Positions 1 to 12,541 of a stretch of DNA of 64,000 nt are shown here, piece by piece (the first letter of the stretch is position 1; each line of letters starts with the position of its first letter). A program made the position numbers and the translations under genes. The notes beneath the pieces are model-generated. The model did no database searches. It was not told the DNA's origin and saw nothing but the letters and a program-made list of their open reading frames with translations. The DNA lies in the NCBI RefSeq assembly GCF_024323335.1, contig NC_066583.1:367905877-367969876 (forward strand). The letters are read 5' to 3'. The stretch comes from Lathyrus oleraceus. Lineage: Eukaryota > Streptophyta > Magnoliopsida > Fabales > Fabaceae.

Positions 1-250
1 AACTAGTTGCAGAATACACAAGGAGATCAAATACTGGTTTTGGAAGTTGAGAGCTGAAACTGAACAGAAATTAAACTAGACTAGAAGTTATAAGTTTGAA
101 AGAAGAGTATAAAATTTAAGAATAATATATGTTTGTAAGTACTATTGAAGCTCATATGTTATAGAAGAAAATGAACATTTGTTTTTTTTTAAATGGCATA
201 GTGAACATTTTGTTTGAATTATTGTAAGTTAAGTTTATTCTCTATTTAGT
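1..250. other. AT-rich flank, nothing recognised
   Basis: No coding signal, RNA gene or repeat boundary is visible in this stretch. It is AT-rich and may be old retroelement sequence continuing from the copia relic to its right. Confidence 0.4.
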
Positions 251-3200
251 GAGATAAAACTATCGTAGACGGGTAGTAAGAAAAATATTGTGTTTGTGAT
301 GCAAAAGGTAAGTGTTGTTGCATTTGAGTTCAAATGTGTGAGAGGGTTTGATGAATCTGTTCATAATCTTATGATTTTTACTCATAAAAATCAAAGAACA
401 AAATTCTAAACTAATATCCATTATGAGTCGATAATCCATCAACTCATATCCCTTAAACCTATACAAGAATTCAATCAGAGAATGAAAGCGGAAACTTACA
501 TGTGTTTGTCACTGGGATTCCCCAGGTTCGCGGGTATGTGATATTCCGATTTATAGAGTTCCGTAGGCTTCCTTGAATCTCTTCTGATGGGGATGAAAAG
601 AGAATCCTGAAGAAACGTGTTTTTCTATCTCTGTACAAATGGGGACCATAAACCATATAAATAACCCTAGGATTATTTCTTAGTTTTCAATATTCTAATT
701 TGATCTCTCATCAAATTAGTTAATATCAAATTAGAAGTTAACTTATGATATCTACACAATAACCTTATCTTTCATGACATTTATATTTTTAGTCACATAC
801 TTAATATTAATTAGACCCCTCTAAGTCTTGACTAATTAAACAATGACCCTAATACCTTAATTGTTACATTTGTGACCAAAAGTTCTAACAATATCTGACA
901 TATGTAACTTTACACACGTGTTATACTTTATGAGCTTAAAATTTGCCATTATATATACTTCAAGCATATCAATATAAACTCGTCTTTTAGTCATGTCAGT
1001 ATACAGAACCAAAGTGATTTTCATTATATCAATCATAACTAAACTCATCAATGATATCTAATACTTACATAATTAAATGACATAGATTCATCATGAAATG
1101 TGTAGCATGAAAATCACATGAATTTGCTATGTTCATGTCAATTTTCAACTGTTCCTACTTTACTTTAGTGAGATCATTTAATAACTTTATTATACAAAGT
1201 GCAACTAGCTGAATATTAAACTTTATTAATTGAAAAAAAATCCAAAACAAGAGTATGCATACATACCAAACATAGAGCACAAAATTCATAAATGACTAAC
1301 TCCCACTAAACCAAAAATTTCTCAAACCATAAATCACTCATGTGAGCACTGTGCCCTTAAAAACCTTGGGTGGAAGATCTTTTGTAAGAGAATCTTCTAT
1401 TATGGATTTCGTCCCTAAATCTCCTATTATTGTTGGAATATAGGACAACTGATTTATTGTCACAATATTACTTAAGTGGCATTTCAATTCCTTCCACAAT
1501 TTGCAATCTAGTGACAAAGTTCCTCAACCAAATCCCATGGTTGGATGCCTTAAAGCATGCTATAAATTCTTTTGTCAACGTGGATGAAGCAATGAGAGTT
1601 TACTTGACATTGCGCCTAGAAACTGCACCACTAGCCAGCATGTACACCAATGAGAGTTTTGCTATCTTGGCATCTAGCAAAATCAGAGTCAGAATGTCCA
1701 TTGATCTCCAACTGATCTGACCTCTTATATGTGAGATTTATTCTTTTGTTCTCTTTAAATAGCTCATGACCCTTTTGGTTGTTTTCCAATGATCAATTAT
1801 TGGATTGCTCGAATATCTTCCTAACATCTCAACTATTAGTGCAATATCCGAACACTTGGGCATATGTCAGACTCATTACAGTTGACGAATAACGAATATT
1901 TTGCTTTTCTTGAATTTCTAAATTTTCTTTTGGGCACTAACTTAGACTAAATTGTCCCACTTAGCAATTGGAGTATCCTGGGTTTACAATCATGCATGTC
2001 AAACCTTTTAAGTACCTTATCGATATAACTCCTTTATGAAAATACTAGAATACCTTGAGATCAATCTTGGTGTATCTGAATTCCTAATACAAATGAGGTG
2101 TCACCAAGATCTTTCATTTTGAATTTTCTTGATATAAATTTCTTGGTTCCGTGCATCATGCATATACCATTAGTGGTAAGCAGTATGTCGTCAACACACA
2201 GGATTAAGAATATGTACTTGTTCCCACTGAATTTGTGATACACACAATACTCAACCACATTCACCTTAAAATAAAAAGAGAGAATTACTTCATGAAACTT
2301 GTGGTACCACTGACGAAATGTCTGATTTAGTCCATAAATGGTTTGTCCATTTGAAAACCATATTCTTTGAGTCCCCTGACACAAAGTTTTATGGTTGCAC
2401 CATATAGATTGCTTCATCAATATTGCCATTGAGAAAGCTGTATTGACACCCATTTGATAGAGTTCTAAATCATAATGTGCAACAAGATCCATGATTATCC
2501 TAAAAGATTCTTTCGATGAAACTGGAGAGAAAGTCTATTTAAAGTCAATCTCTTCCGTTTGGGTATAACCATTATCCATAAGACTAGCCTTATACCTCTC
2601 CACATTACTGTTAGAATCTCATTTGGTTTTAAAAATTCATTTGCAACCCTCACACCTCTGGTAACGAGACAAGTTTCCAAACCTTATTGTCTTGCATGGA
2701 GTTATACAACTTTTTCATTGCTTCAATCTAATTTTCCGAATTGGAATCCTGCATGGCTTGGCAGAATTTGATTGGATCATCTTCCATCATACCAATTTTT
2801 TTCCTCTTGCTCTTGGAGAAAGACTATGTAATAATCCGGAAAAGCATTTATGCTTTCTCTAGTGGATCTCCGCAAAGATATTGGTTCTTGTAACACTTGC
2901 TCTTTATGATCTTGAGTTTGTTCTTCATGAATTATCAATCATTTTGAATAGGGGGAAATTCAACAATGTCTTGTGGAGGTTCCATAATTGCTTGATCAAA
3001 AGAAATTGTATGAATCGGTCTGGAATTGTTACTGATTCTTCCTCTAAAACAAAGTCTTTAACCTTATTCTTCTCCCCAAACTCAATATCCTCAAAGAATT
3101 TGGTTGTTCCCGTCTAAAAAATTGAGTTTAATTTAGGATCATAAAATTGGTAGCCCGAAGATCTTTCAGAATAACCAATAAAATAATTGCTCACTATTCG

Positions 3201-5750
3201 GGAGTCCAATTCCTTTTCATTTGGCCTATAAGGTCTTGCTTCAGCTGGACATCCTCATATGTGAAAATGGCTCAAACTAGGCTTTTGCCCAGTCCAAAGG
3301 TCATAAGGTGTTTTAGTAACTCCCTTGGTTGGTACTCTATTCAGAATGTAAGCTTCAGTCTTTAGTGTCTCTCTCCAGAGTTACTCTGGTAAGGTAGAAT
3401 GACAAATCATACTCCTTACCATATCCTTAAGAGTTTGATTTCATCTTTCAGCTACATCATTCGTGGTAGGTGATCATGGAACGATGTACTATAAGACGAT
3501 TCCACATTCCTCTAGGTATTTGGTAAAAGTTCTCGGACGCTGTTCACGTGAACCTGCCATATCTTCTGTAATATTCACCGCCACTGTCAGATTTGACACT
3601 CTTAATTCTTTTGTTGAATTAATTCTCAATTTCAGCCTTAAATAATTTAAACACATCCAATGATTGATACTTTTCACGTATAAGAAATATGTATGCATAT
3701 CTAGAATAATCGTCAATGAATGATATAAAATAGTGTTGACCTTTCCAAAAAGGTGTAGAAAATGGTCCACAAATGTCCATATGTATCAATTCTAAGACAC
3801 GTGTAGCTCTATATGCACCAAATTTTTTTGTTTTGGTCTGTTTATCTTTAACGCATTCAACACAAACATCAAATTTTGTGAAGTCGACAAAATCCAAAAT
3901 TTTATCTGACATTAGTCACTCAACTTTATTTTTAGCGATGTGACCTATGAGTTTGTGTCATAATGCTCCTGAATTATTATTATCAATTTTACGCTTAGTA
4001 CCACATGATTCCACATTTAAGGATTCACCATAGGTAGCTAGCGTATCCAACAAATATAGATTATCATGGCCCATAAGTGAATCAGTTCCAACAATATCTG
4101 AATTGAAGAAAACTTGAATTCATTGTTTCTAAATGAACATAAATAACCTGATTTGTCTAAATAAGAAACCGAAATTAAATTTTGTCTAAATAACGGTACC
4201 ACAAAAGTGTCTTTCAGATTCAAATAAAATCTAGTGCACAATAATAATCTAAAATGTCCTACAACTTCCACCTCCACCGATTTGCCATCTCCAACGTAGG
4301 TGTATCTTTCAGCATAATTTGGCTTCTGGTAGTTCATAAAACCCCTCATTGAAACACATGTGTTAGTAGTTGCTCCAGAGTCTAACCACCAAATATTTCT
4401 AAGTACTGAAGCTAAATTGCCTCTGAACAGACCAAAACATTTGCAGTTTCATTCTTGGGCTCATAATTTTTCTTTCTTTTGCCCTTGTCCTTAGAGGCGC
4501 TAACAAAATGAGTACTTTCTATCTTATCTTGCTTCAACCTTTCCTCTTCTTGCACACAAAATTAAATGAGCTCATTAAAAGATAATTTATCCTTTTGATA
4601 GTTATAAGATATCGTAAGCTGACTGAATTGTGAAGGAAGAGAAAGTAATACGAAATGAATGAGAAAGTCCTCCGACAACTTAAGCTTTAGTGCCTTAAGT
4701 TTTGAAACAATGTTAGACATGCTCATAATATATTCCCTTATATTTTCTTTGCCTTGATACTTCATGAAAATCAAGTTCTGAAGAAAAATACTTGTTTCCG
4801 TCTTATCGCCTTTTGCAAAGCGCTTTTTAATCTCAATAAGAAAATCTTTGGCACTTATCTCTTACGAGATAGTGCCCCTAAAGACCTCAGGAATGCCGTG
4901 CTTAATGATCAAAAGACTCTTGCGATTGGATCGATCTCACTTCTCATATTTCGTCCAATGTTCAACGGTACTATAATTCGTAGGTGAAGGTGGTTGATCA
5001 TTGCTTAGTGCAAGGTCAAGATCCATGAATCCAAGAATAATTTTCATGTCCTCTTTCCTTACTTTAAATTAGTCTCATTAAGGACCAAAACAGAACTCAG
5101 ATTACCAGATATTGATGCAATAAAAGCTGAAAATAGAACAAAAATAAATATCATAAATATACTCACAATCACAAAAATAAACCAAATTTTTTAATATGTT
5201 CAAATTACAACATAACCTATCTCAAGATATCTACTACACCATCAATATCAAGTTTTTGAACATTAATATTGGTTGCTAGTGGTACTCTTATTGTAATGAT
5301 AAAAAATTGATAATAAAAACATGTCATATAATAAACTCTTCTTTGAATTGATTATCATTCACATGTGAAACCTTATAATTATCACATGCTTACCATCACA
5401 TGTATGTATGAAATAAGGTCAAACACCAATTGTCCTTTATGTCAATTGATACTCGCATGGATAAACACACACAATTTTTTTTTTTTAACATTTCTCATGA
5501 GTAATCTCCATAAAAGATGTCACTTTAGTGACTTTTTATTTTAATAGACTCATTTAAAATATTAAACTATTGTATAAAATACAAATTGTAGTCAAAATTT
5601 GAACATAAATGTATCAAAATTAATGGATAACATAACTAAGGGACACGATCATGCAAACTAACACGACCTGGCCGTGTTCCAATCCATGTCTGCATTGTTA
5701 TGCGAAGCACAATAAAATACCATAATTCTGAATTATACAAAAGACAAAAT
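250..5750 (-). mobile_element. Degenerate Ty1-copia retrotransposon (copia-1)
   Basis: On the minus strand the order gag, GAG-pre-integrase, integrase, reverse transcriptase, RNase H can be followed from right to left, which is the Ty1-copia order (integrase before RT). A purine-rich tract (reverse complement of the bases around 1297-1311, TAGTGGGAG) follows the RNase H remnant. An LTR-like end, TGTTAGAACTTTTGG on minus, lies at 890 and the sequence leftward to about 250 looks like an LTR/leader. I could not match a second LTR near 5200-5750 nor find a target-site duplication, so the outer limits are estimates. The many stops and frameshifts make this the oldest-looking element in the window. 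Confidence 0.7.
1380..5115 (-). pseudogene. Copia-1 gag-pol relic
   Basis: Fragments readable on minus: gag from about 5115 to 4560 (it begins near ASISGNLSSVLVLNETNLK and contains KYQGKENIREYIMSMSN and LKALKLKLSEDFL, typical of copia gag); the region before integrase at 4349-4038; integrase at 3912-3489 (CVECVKDKQTK zinc half, LIHMDICGPF, SFIDDYSRYAYIF); RT at 2680-2061 (MGVNTAFSMAILM in place of the usual DVKTAFLNG, then LCVDDILLTTNG in place of YVDDML); RNase H at about 1640-1390 (CDNKSVVLYS). Each block is in a different frame or separated by stops, so no protein can be made. What is seen is the motif order and breaks; assignment to Ty1-copia is secure, the lineage is not. Confidence 0.8.
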
Positions 5751-6191
5751 TAGGTGATTCGACACTTTCTTATTCTATCGAGCAACCTGCTTCAACATAA
5801 GGAATTACAATTCAACCGAAAAGAATGTCACCAAACAAGAAAAATAGTACAATGTACTTTTTATATATATGATCTTAGCTTTCCCTTTATTTTGCTTACT
5901 ATTAGTGTTAACACGAGATATTTTTCTAAGGTTCTTATAAAAGATAGGGACCATTTCTAAATCAAAGATGTTTGCATGTTTCAAAGATATTATTATTATT
6001 ATTATTAATAATATTTTGTAGTCAAGTCCCTTTGGCATTCCTTTTGTTGAAATATATCTTTGAATGATTATTTCAGTCGACTACAAATTCGCTTTATTAT
6101 GGTTATGGGATATTTTCCGCTGTGAGAATTTTCACGAATTTTATCCTTTATAAAAAAGTGTTTTGTTGAGTTGAAGAGTATAGATGTTGCA
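5751..6191. other. AT-rich intergenic flank of the gypsy insertion
   Basis: No gene is seen. There is a short (ATT)n run near 5988-6010. The last five bases, TTGCA at 6187-6191, are the left copy of the target-site duplication of the gypsy element. Confidence 0.5.
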
Positions 6192-7912
6192 TGTAACACC
6201 CTTCTAAAATACCCCCAATTATTTAATAAAAACAACAAATATATATATCAGAGTAATTATGCACCAAGGGTGTCACACAACTAACTTCACACCATAATAA
6301 CTGTCATGCTCTTTATTTAATCAAAATAACACTTTCTTGCATAATTCGCAGCGGATAGAAATCAACTAACCATTCAAAACATATAACATATTACAGGTAA
6401 AAAGGTTCAACAACCAACAATAAAACAATTAAAACATCCCGTCCCGATGTTACATCTATCAGAGCACGACCCTCTAAGTAGACTACACTAGACTCCAAGC
6501 ACTAGCTTCTACTCAATCACCGCTCGTTACCTGAAAAATAGTTGTAAGGGTGAGTTCCTCAATCGATATAATAAGCATTATAAAATATCATGTCATGTTA
6601 AGTAATTTAACACATTAATCACCCTAATTACGTCACACATTCAGTAACGGCACATCAACTCAACATCATACCCAATATCAACACAAACACCACTTCTCAA
6701 TTAAATTAAATATTCATACAACAACCAACAAAATGCAACTCTAATGAGACTCGACTCGTCATGCATGTGGTACCATTCGGAGTAAAACTCCCAACTTAAA
6801 TCATTGCCATTTTATTGGGCATCAAGGCATAAGCCTTCAACTTTCAACTTAAAATTTGCCAATCCAGGCCAACGTGGTGTGAGCAAAGCTCCGACTTAAT
6901 GCATATGAATGTACATGGCATACACGACTTTGAAATTCCGACAACATAATAATAATAGTAACACAACGATGTTTTCAACATAATCAACTTAAAAAAAAAA
7001 TCAACTTTGGCTCACCAAGCCTACAACTCAGTATTTTCAACAACTTTTCGTACACGGAACAACTTAACAACTCAGTCATATTTGTCTCGACACTTCATAA
7101 CATAAACCCAACCAGATTTCTGATCAACTCACTATAATATTACTACATAACATAACTCAATCCCTACTATGTCACACACCGGTATAGGCCAATCACCAAT
7201 TATGTTCACAACATTAAAATATCCCTTTTTTTCTAATTTCCAACAGTGTTAACCGGTTAACGCCCTGGGTTAACCGGTTAACGCAGGACAAAACACCCTT
7301 TCTGGCAAAACGCAACAGTGTTAACCGGTTAACGCCCTGGGTTAACCGGTTAACGCAGGAAAAACAACACCTTTTCACAAAATATAACAGTGTTAACCGG
7401 TTAACGCCCTGGGTTAACCGGTTAACGCAGACAAAACAGCAGTTCCTGCGCTAACACAAGGCAGAATGCAGAGTTCTCCGCATTTTCCGCCGTTGGAGGA
7501 CTTCCGGACCTCCGATTCAATTTCCGTAAAAACTATACGCTCGGGGAATCACGACTCACACAATTACCGATTCAATTACAGCTTAAACACAGTTTACTCA
7601 TCACAATTTTTCAGCATTCTACAATCCCAATTAGGGTCAATTCAACGGTTTATCACTACCCATTACATGTTAATCTATAATACCCATTAAACGACGATAA
7701 ACCCCCTTTACCTGAGTTAATCCGGCAATCTCTAAGCTTCAAGCTTTTCCGTTCTTCAACCTTTGCTCTCTAGCTCTTCCTCTTTGCCTTTTCTCCACTT
7801 TTCACCTTTCAGCCGCTTCTCTGTTCCACGTGAAAACTCTTTACCAAAAAATGAAAACCCTTTTTTTTCTTTCTTATTCCAACTTATATATTTTCCAATA
7901 ATTATTATTCCA

Positions 7913-7945
<33 letters not shown>

Positions 7946-8031
7946 CCAATAATTCAATTTATTTAACTAAATTAATAAATATATTATTAACTTAATTTAA
8001 ATAATTCTCTTATTTTATTCGGGGTGTTACA
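6192..8031 (-). repeat. 3' LTR of the gypsy element
   Basis: 1840 bp, TG...CA ends. Nearly identical to 12542-14416. The 35-bp length difference is fully explained by two fewer copies of a 21-bp palindromic unit here (42 bp), one extra A in a poly-A run and two extra AAT units in the (AAT)n run near 7915-7945. Short ORFs inside it, including the one at 7466-7690, occur in both LTRs and carry no recognisable domain. Confidence 0.95.
7248..7430. repeat. Palindromic tandem units in the left LTR
   Basis: Six copies of the perfect 14-bp palindrome GTTAACCGGTTAAC, arranged as three pairs. Within a pair the spacer is GCCCTGG, giving a 21-bp period. Pairs are separated by about 50 bp ending in CAGTG. 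The core AACCGGTT is self-complementary and could pair in the transcript or bind a dimeric factor; that is inference. Confidence 0.9.
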
Positions 8032-8044
8032 ACTCTCCCCCACT
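8032..8044 (-). promoter_or_regulatory. Polypurine tract of the gypsy element
   Basis: Directly beside the left LTR; read on minus it is AGTGGGGGAGAGT, a classic plus-strand primer tract. It shows that the left LTR is the 3' LTR. Confidence 0.9.
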
Positions 8045-8073
8045 AAAAGAGTTTTCGTCCTCGAAAACATACC

Positions 8074-11000
8074 TCAAGCAAATAACTCTGGATAAGACCC
8101 TTTCATCTGACTCTCCAGTTCCCAAGTCACATTGCCACCTGCTGGTCCTCCCCAAGCTACCTTCACTAAGGCAATCTCTTTACCCCGCAACTGCTTCAAC
8201 TCTCGATCCTCAATCCTCATAGGCGATATTTCAACAGTCAGGTTATCTCTTACCTGTACATCATCCACTTGGATCACATGCGACGGATCGTGAATGTACC
8301 TCCTCAACTGAGACACATGAAAAACCTCATGCAAATTCGCAAGTGACGGCGGTAAAGCGATACGATAGGCTACCTCTCCTATCCTCTCCAAAATCTGATA
8401 AGGACCAATAAATCGAGGTGTCAACTTCTTTGACTTCAAAGCTCGACCAACCCCAGTTATCGGAGTAACGCGAAGAAACACGTGATCTCCCTCTCGGAAC
8501 TCAAGTGACTTCCTTCTCTTATCATGATAACTCTTCTGACGACTCTGAGCAATTCTCATCTTCTCCTGAATCATCTTAATCTTTTCTGTAGTCTGTTGAA
8601 CAATCTCCGGTCCAACCACAGCACTCTCACCGGACTCATACCAACATAACGGTGTCCGACATCTCCTACCATACAAAGCTTCAAACGGCGCCATACCAAT
8701 GCTCGAATGAAAACTATTGTTGTAGGTAAACTCAATCAAAGGTAAATAACAATCTCAAGCACCTCCCTTTTCCAAAACGCAAGCTCTCAAAAGATCCTCT
8801 AATGAATGAATCGTCCTCTCAGTCTGACCATCAGTCTGCGGGTGATATGCAGAGCTCAATCTCAGTTTAGTTCCCAAAGCCTTCTGCAAACCTTCCCAGA
8901 ATTTCGATGTAAATCTAGGATCTCTGTCCGAAACAATACTCGACGGAATACCATGCAAACTTACAATTTTCTCAATATACAACTCAGCTAATTTCTCTAA
9001 CGGATAGTCCATTCTGATCGGAATGAAATGAGCCGACTTTGTCAATCTGTCAACAATCACCCAAATAGCTTCAAAATTCTTAATTGTCCTCGGTAAACCA
9101 GAAACAAAGTCCATACTGATACTATCCCACTTCCACTCTGGAATAGCCAATGGTTGCATTAGCCCAGACGGCTTCTGATGCTCAATCTTTGACTTCTGAC
9201 AAGTCAAACAGGAATAAACAAAACTCGCAATTTCTCTTTTCATTCCCGGCCACCAAAATAACTTTTTCAAATCATGATACATCTTCGTAGCTCCAGGATG
9301 AATACTCAGGCCACTACGATGTCCTTCTTCAAGAATACTCTTCTTAAGTTCGATAACATCCGGAATACACACCCGATTACCAAATTTCAAAACATCATTC
9401 TCATCAACTCTGAATTCACCACCTTGACCTTGATTCACTAGAGTCAACTTATCAACCAAAAGCACATCGGATTTCTGACCCTCTCTGATCTCATCCAGAA
9501 TACCACTTGTTAACTTCAACATTCCCAATTTAACACTATTGTGAGTACTCTCACACACCAAACTCAAGTCCCTAAACTGCTCAATTAAATCCAATTCCTT
9601 AACCATTAGCATAGACATATGTAATGATTTCCGACTCAATGCATCAGCCACTACGTTTGCTTTACCCGGATGGTAATTCAAACCAAAGTCATAATCCTTC
9701 AGAAACTCTAACCATCTTCTCTGTCTCATATTCAGCTCTTTCTGGTCAAACAAATACTTTAAACTTTTATGGTCACTGAAAACCTCAAATCTTGACCCGT
9801 ACAAGTAATGCCTCCATAACTTCAGAACAAACACCACAGCCGCCAACTCTAAATCGTGCGTCGGATAGTTCCTCTCATGAACTCTCAGCTGTCTTGAAGC
9901 ATAAACTATAACCTGCTTATTCTGCATCAACACGCCACCCAAACCCAACAATGAAGCATCACAGTAAACTTCAAATGATTCCGACGAACTCGGTAATATC
10001 AGAATAGGAGCAGTTGTTAACCTTCTCTTTAACTCTTGGAAATCTTCTTCACATTTTGAGTCTCAAACAAACGCTTGCCCCTTCCTAGTCAACATCGTCA
10101 ATGGTAACGCCAACTTAGAAAATCCCTCAATGAACTTCCTATAATAACCAGCCAAACCAAGGAAACTTCGAATCTCAGCAACAGACTTCGGAGCTTCCCA
10201 CTTAGATACCGCTTCTATCTTAGAAGGATCAACAGCAACGCCACCTCTTGAAATCACATGACCAAGAAAACTCACCTCTCCTAACCAAAATTCACACTTG
10301 GACAATTTAGCAAATAACTTCTTTTCTCGTAGAACTCCCAAAACCACTCTCAAATGTTCAGCATGCTCTTCTTCAGATTTCGAATACACCAAAATATCAT
10401 CAATAAACACCACAACAAACTTGTCTAGGTACGGATGGAAAATCCTATTCATATACTCCATAAATACTCCAGGCGCATTAGTCACACCAAAAGGCATTAC
10501 AGAATACTCATAATGTCCATACCTTGTTCTGAAAGCAGTCTTCTGAATATCCTCGGTTTTCACACGGATCTGATGATACCCAGATCTCAAATCTATTTTG
10601 CTGAACACACTTGCACCAACCAACCGATCCATCAAATCATCAATCCTCGGCAAAGGATACCGATTCTTGATCGTCACTCTATTCAGTTGCCTGTAGTCCA
10701 CACACAACCTCATCGTACCTTCCTTCTTCTTAACCAATAGCACTGGTGCACCCCACGGTGACACACTCGGACGAATAAATTTTTTCTCCAACAGATCTTC
10801 CAACTGACTCTTCAATTCAGTTAACTCAACAGCAGACATACGGTACGGAGCCATCGATATCGGCCTAGTACCAGGCACCAAATCAATTGAGAACTCCACT
10901 TCGCGCTCTGGCGGTAATTCATTCACCTCTTCCGGAAACACCTCAGGAAAATCACATACCACGGCTAGATCGCAAATCACCAATTTATCTTTAGCCTCCA

Positions 11001-12426
11001 AAGTCGCTAACAGCATAAACAACTCTGCCCCCTCAGCTACTTCCTCATTCACTTGCCTTGCTGATAGAAACAAACTCTTTCCCTCCTCAATCTCAGGAAA
11101 GACCACCGTCTTATCAAAACAATTGATAGAAACTCGGTTAAACACCAACCAGTTCATACCCAGAATAACATCAATCTGCACTAGTGGAAGACACACTAGG
11201 TCCATCCCAAAGTCTCTACCAAAAATACTCAAAGGACAGTTTAAACAAACCGAAGTAGTAGTCACTGAACCCTTCGCAGGAGTATCAATTACCATACTAC
11301 CAAACATCTCAGATATCTCTAACTTAAGTTTCACAGCACAATCCAAAGATATAAAGGAATGAGTCGCACCTGTGTCAATAATAGCTACAAGAGGAAAGCC
11401 ATTAATATAACACGTACCTCGGATAAGTCTGTCCTCACTGGAGGTTTGAGTTCCGGTCAATGCGAACACCTTCCCAGTTTGAGATTTCTTTGGCTTCTGA
11501 CACTGACTTCCAATATGCCCTTCTTCGCCACAATTAAAACAAATCATTTCCTTATGCTTGCAATCAGCTATTGCATGGCCAGTCTTACCACAGCGAAAAC
11601 ACCTCTTTACTTCAGCAGTGCATACATTACTCTTATGACCAGCCTGACCACACTTGAAGCAAACAATACCAGCAGGAGCACCTCCCCTACTAGTCCTCTG
11701 AGCCGGAGCAGCTCCTTGTTTCCCTTTTCCCACTGGGGCATCATACGGCTTGCCACGATTTTGATGTTGCTTGCCCCTGCGGTCACTGACAATCTTGTAA
11801 TGAGCATTATTGTCTTCTTCAAATATCCTGCAGCTATCAACCAATTCAGTAAAAATGCGTATCTTCTGATACCCAACAACCTTCTTAATTTCAGAGCGCA
11901 ATCCATTTTCAAACTTGATGCACTTTGAAAATTCAGCACCAGCACCAGTGTAATGAGGATAAAATTTGGACAGCTCCACAAATTTCGCAGCATAATCAGT
12001 GACAGACATGTTTCCTTGCTTCAGCTCAAGGAACTCAATTTCCTTCTTACCACGGACATCTTCCGGATAATACTTCCTCATGAATTCCCTGCGGAATACA
12101 TCCCAAGTAATGACTTCACCTGCCACGGTCAACCTCTCGTGAGTCTCTAGCCACCAGTCATCAGCTTCGACTGCTAGCATGTGAGTACCATACCGAACCT
12201 TCTGAGCTGGAGTGCAATCCATAACACGGAAGATTCTCTCAATCTCTTTCAACCATCCCAAGGCTGCATCTGGATCATGCTTCCCTTTAAACACCGGCGG
12301 ATTCTCTCTCTGAAAAGTCGCCAAGCTACGTGATCCAGCATCACCACCAGCATTTGGCAAGTTCTGCACAGCTTGTGCCATCGCTTGCATTGCGGCAGCC
12401 ATTGCAGCGTCATTCCTTCCAGCCAT
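8074..12426 (-). pseudogene. Gypsy gag-pol polyprotein with two nonsense codons
   Basis: One frame of 1451 codons from ATG 12426 to the stop at 8074, broken only by TGA at 10063-10065 and TGA at 8755-8757. Both replace a position where the family has tryptophan (TGG), so each is one G-to-A change. First part (787 residues): gag about 60-170; CCHC knuckles at 256-269, 276-289 and 296-309; protease Asp351 in [14 protein letters not shown] with CVDYRQLN and FIDDILVYS near 673-682. Second part (9951-8755): RNase H (LELAAVVFVLKLWRHYL), integrase HHCC (HPGATKMYHDL, CLTCQKSK) and DDE core ending HPQTDGQTERT. Third part (8739-8074): integrase C-terminus and a chromodomain-like end (VAWGGPAGGNVTWELE). 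In the cell the intact family makes a capsid-protease-RT-integrase precursor. This copy is inactive unless the stops are read through. Confidence 0.93.
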
Positions 12427-12525
12427 TTCAACTTATCAATACAACACAACTTAAAAGTTAGATTAGTAACAATTACACAATTGTTAGACAGTAACGACAC
12501 GACAACTGGCCGGACAGACCGACCT

Positions 12526-12537
12526 GCTCTGATACCA
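12526..12537 (-). promoter_or_regulatory. Primer-binding site, initiator tRNA-Met
   Basis: Read on minus the bases are TGGTATCAGAGC, complementary to the 3' end of plant initiator tRNA-Met. It lies four bases inside the right LTR, marking that LTR as the 5' LTR. Confidence 0.92.
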
Positions 12538-12541
12538 CTAA

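Noticed and set aside
7466..7966. ORFs in the gypsy LTR (repeated at 13857-14351)
   Set aside because: No domain; present in both LTRs, one partly encoded by (AAT)n.
10298..12150. Plus-strand ORFs over the gypsy polyprotein
   Set aside because: Antisense shadows of the gag-pol frame with no recognisable motif.
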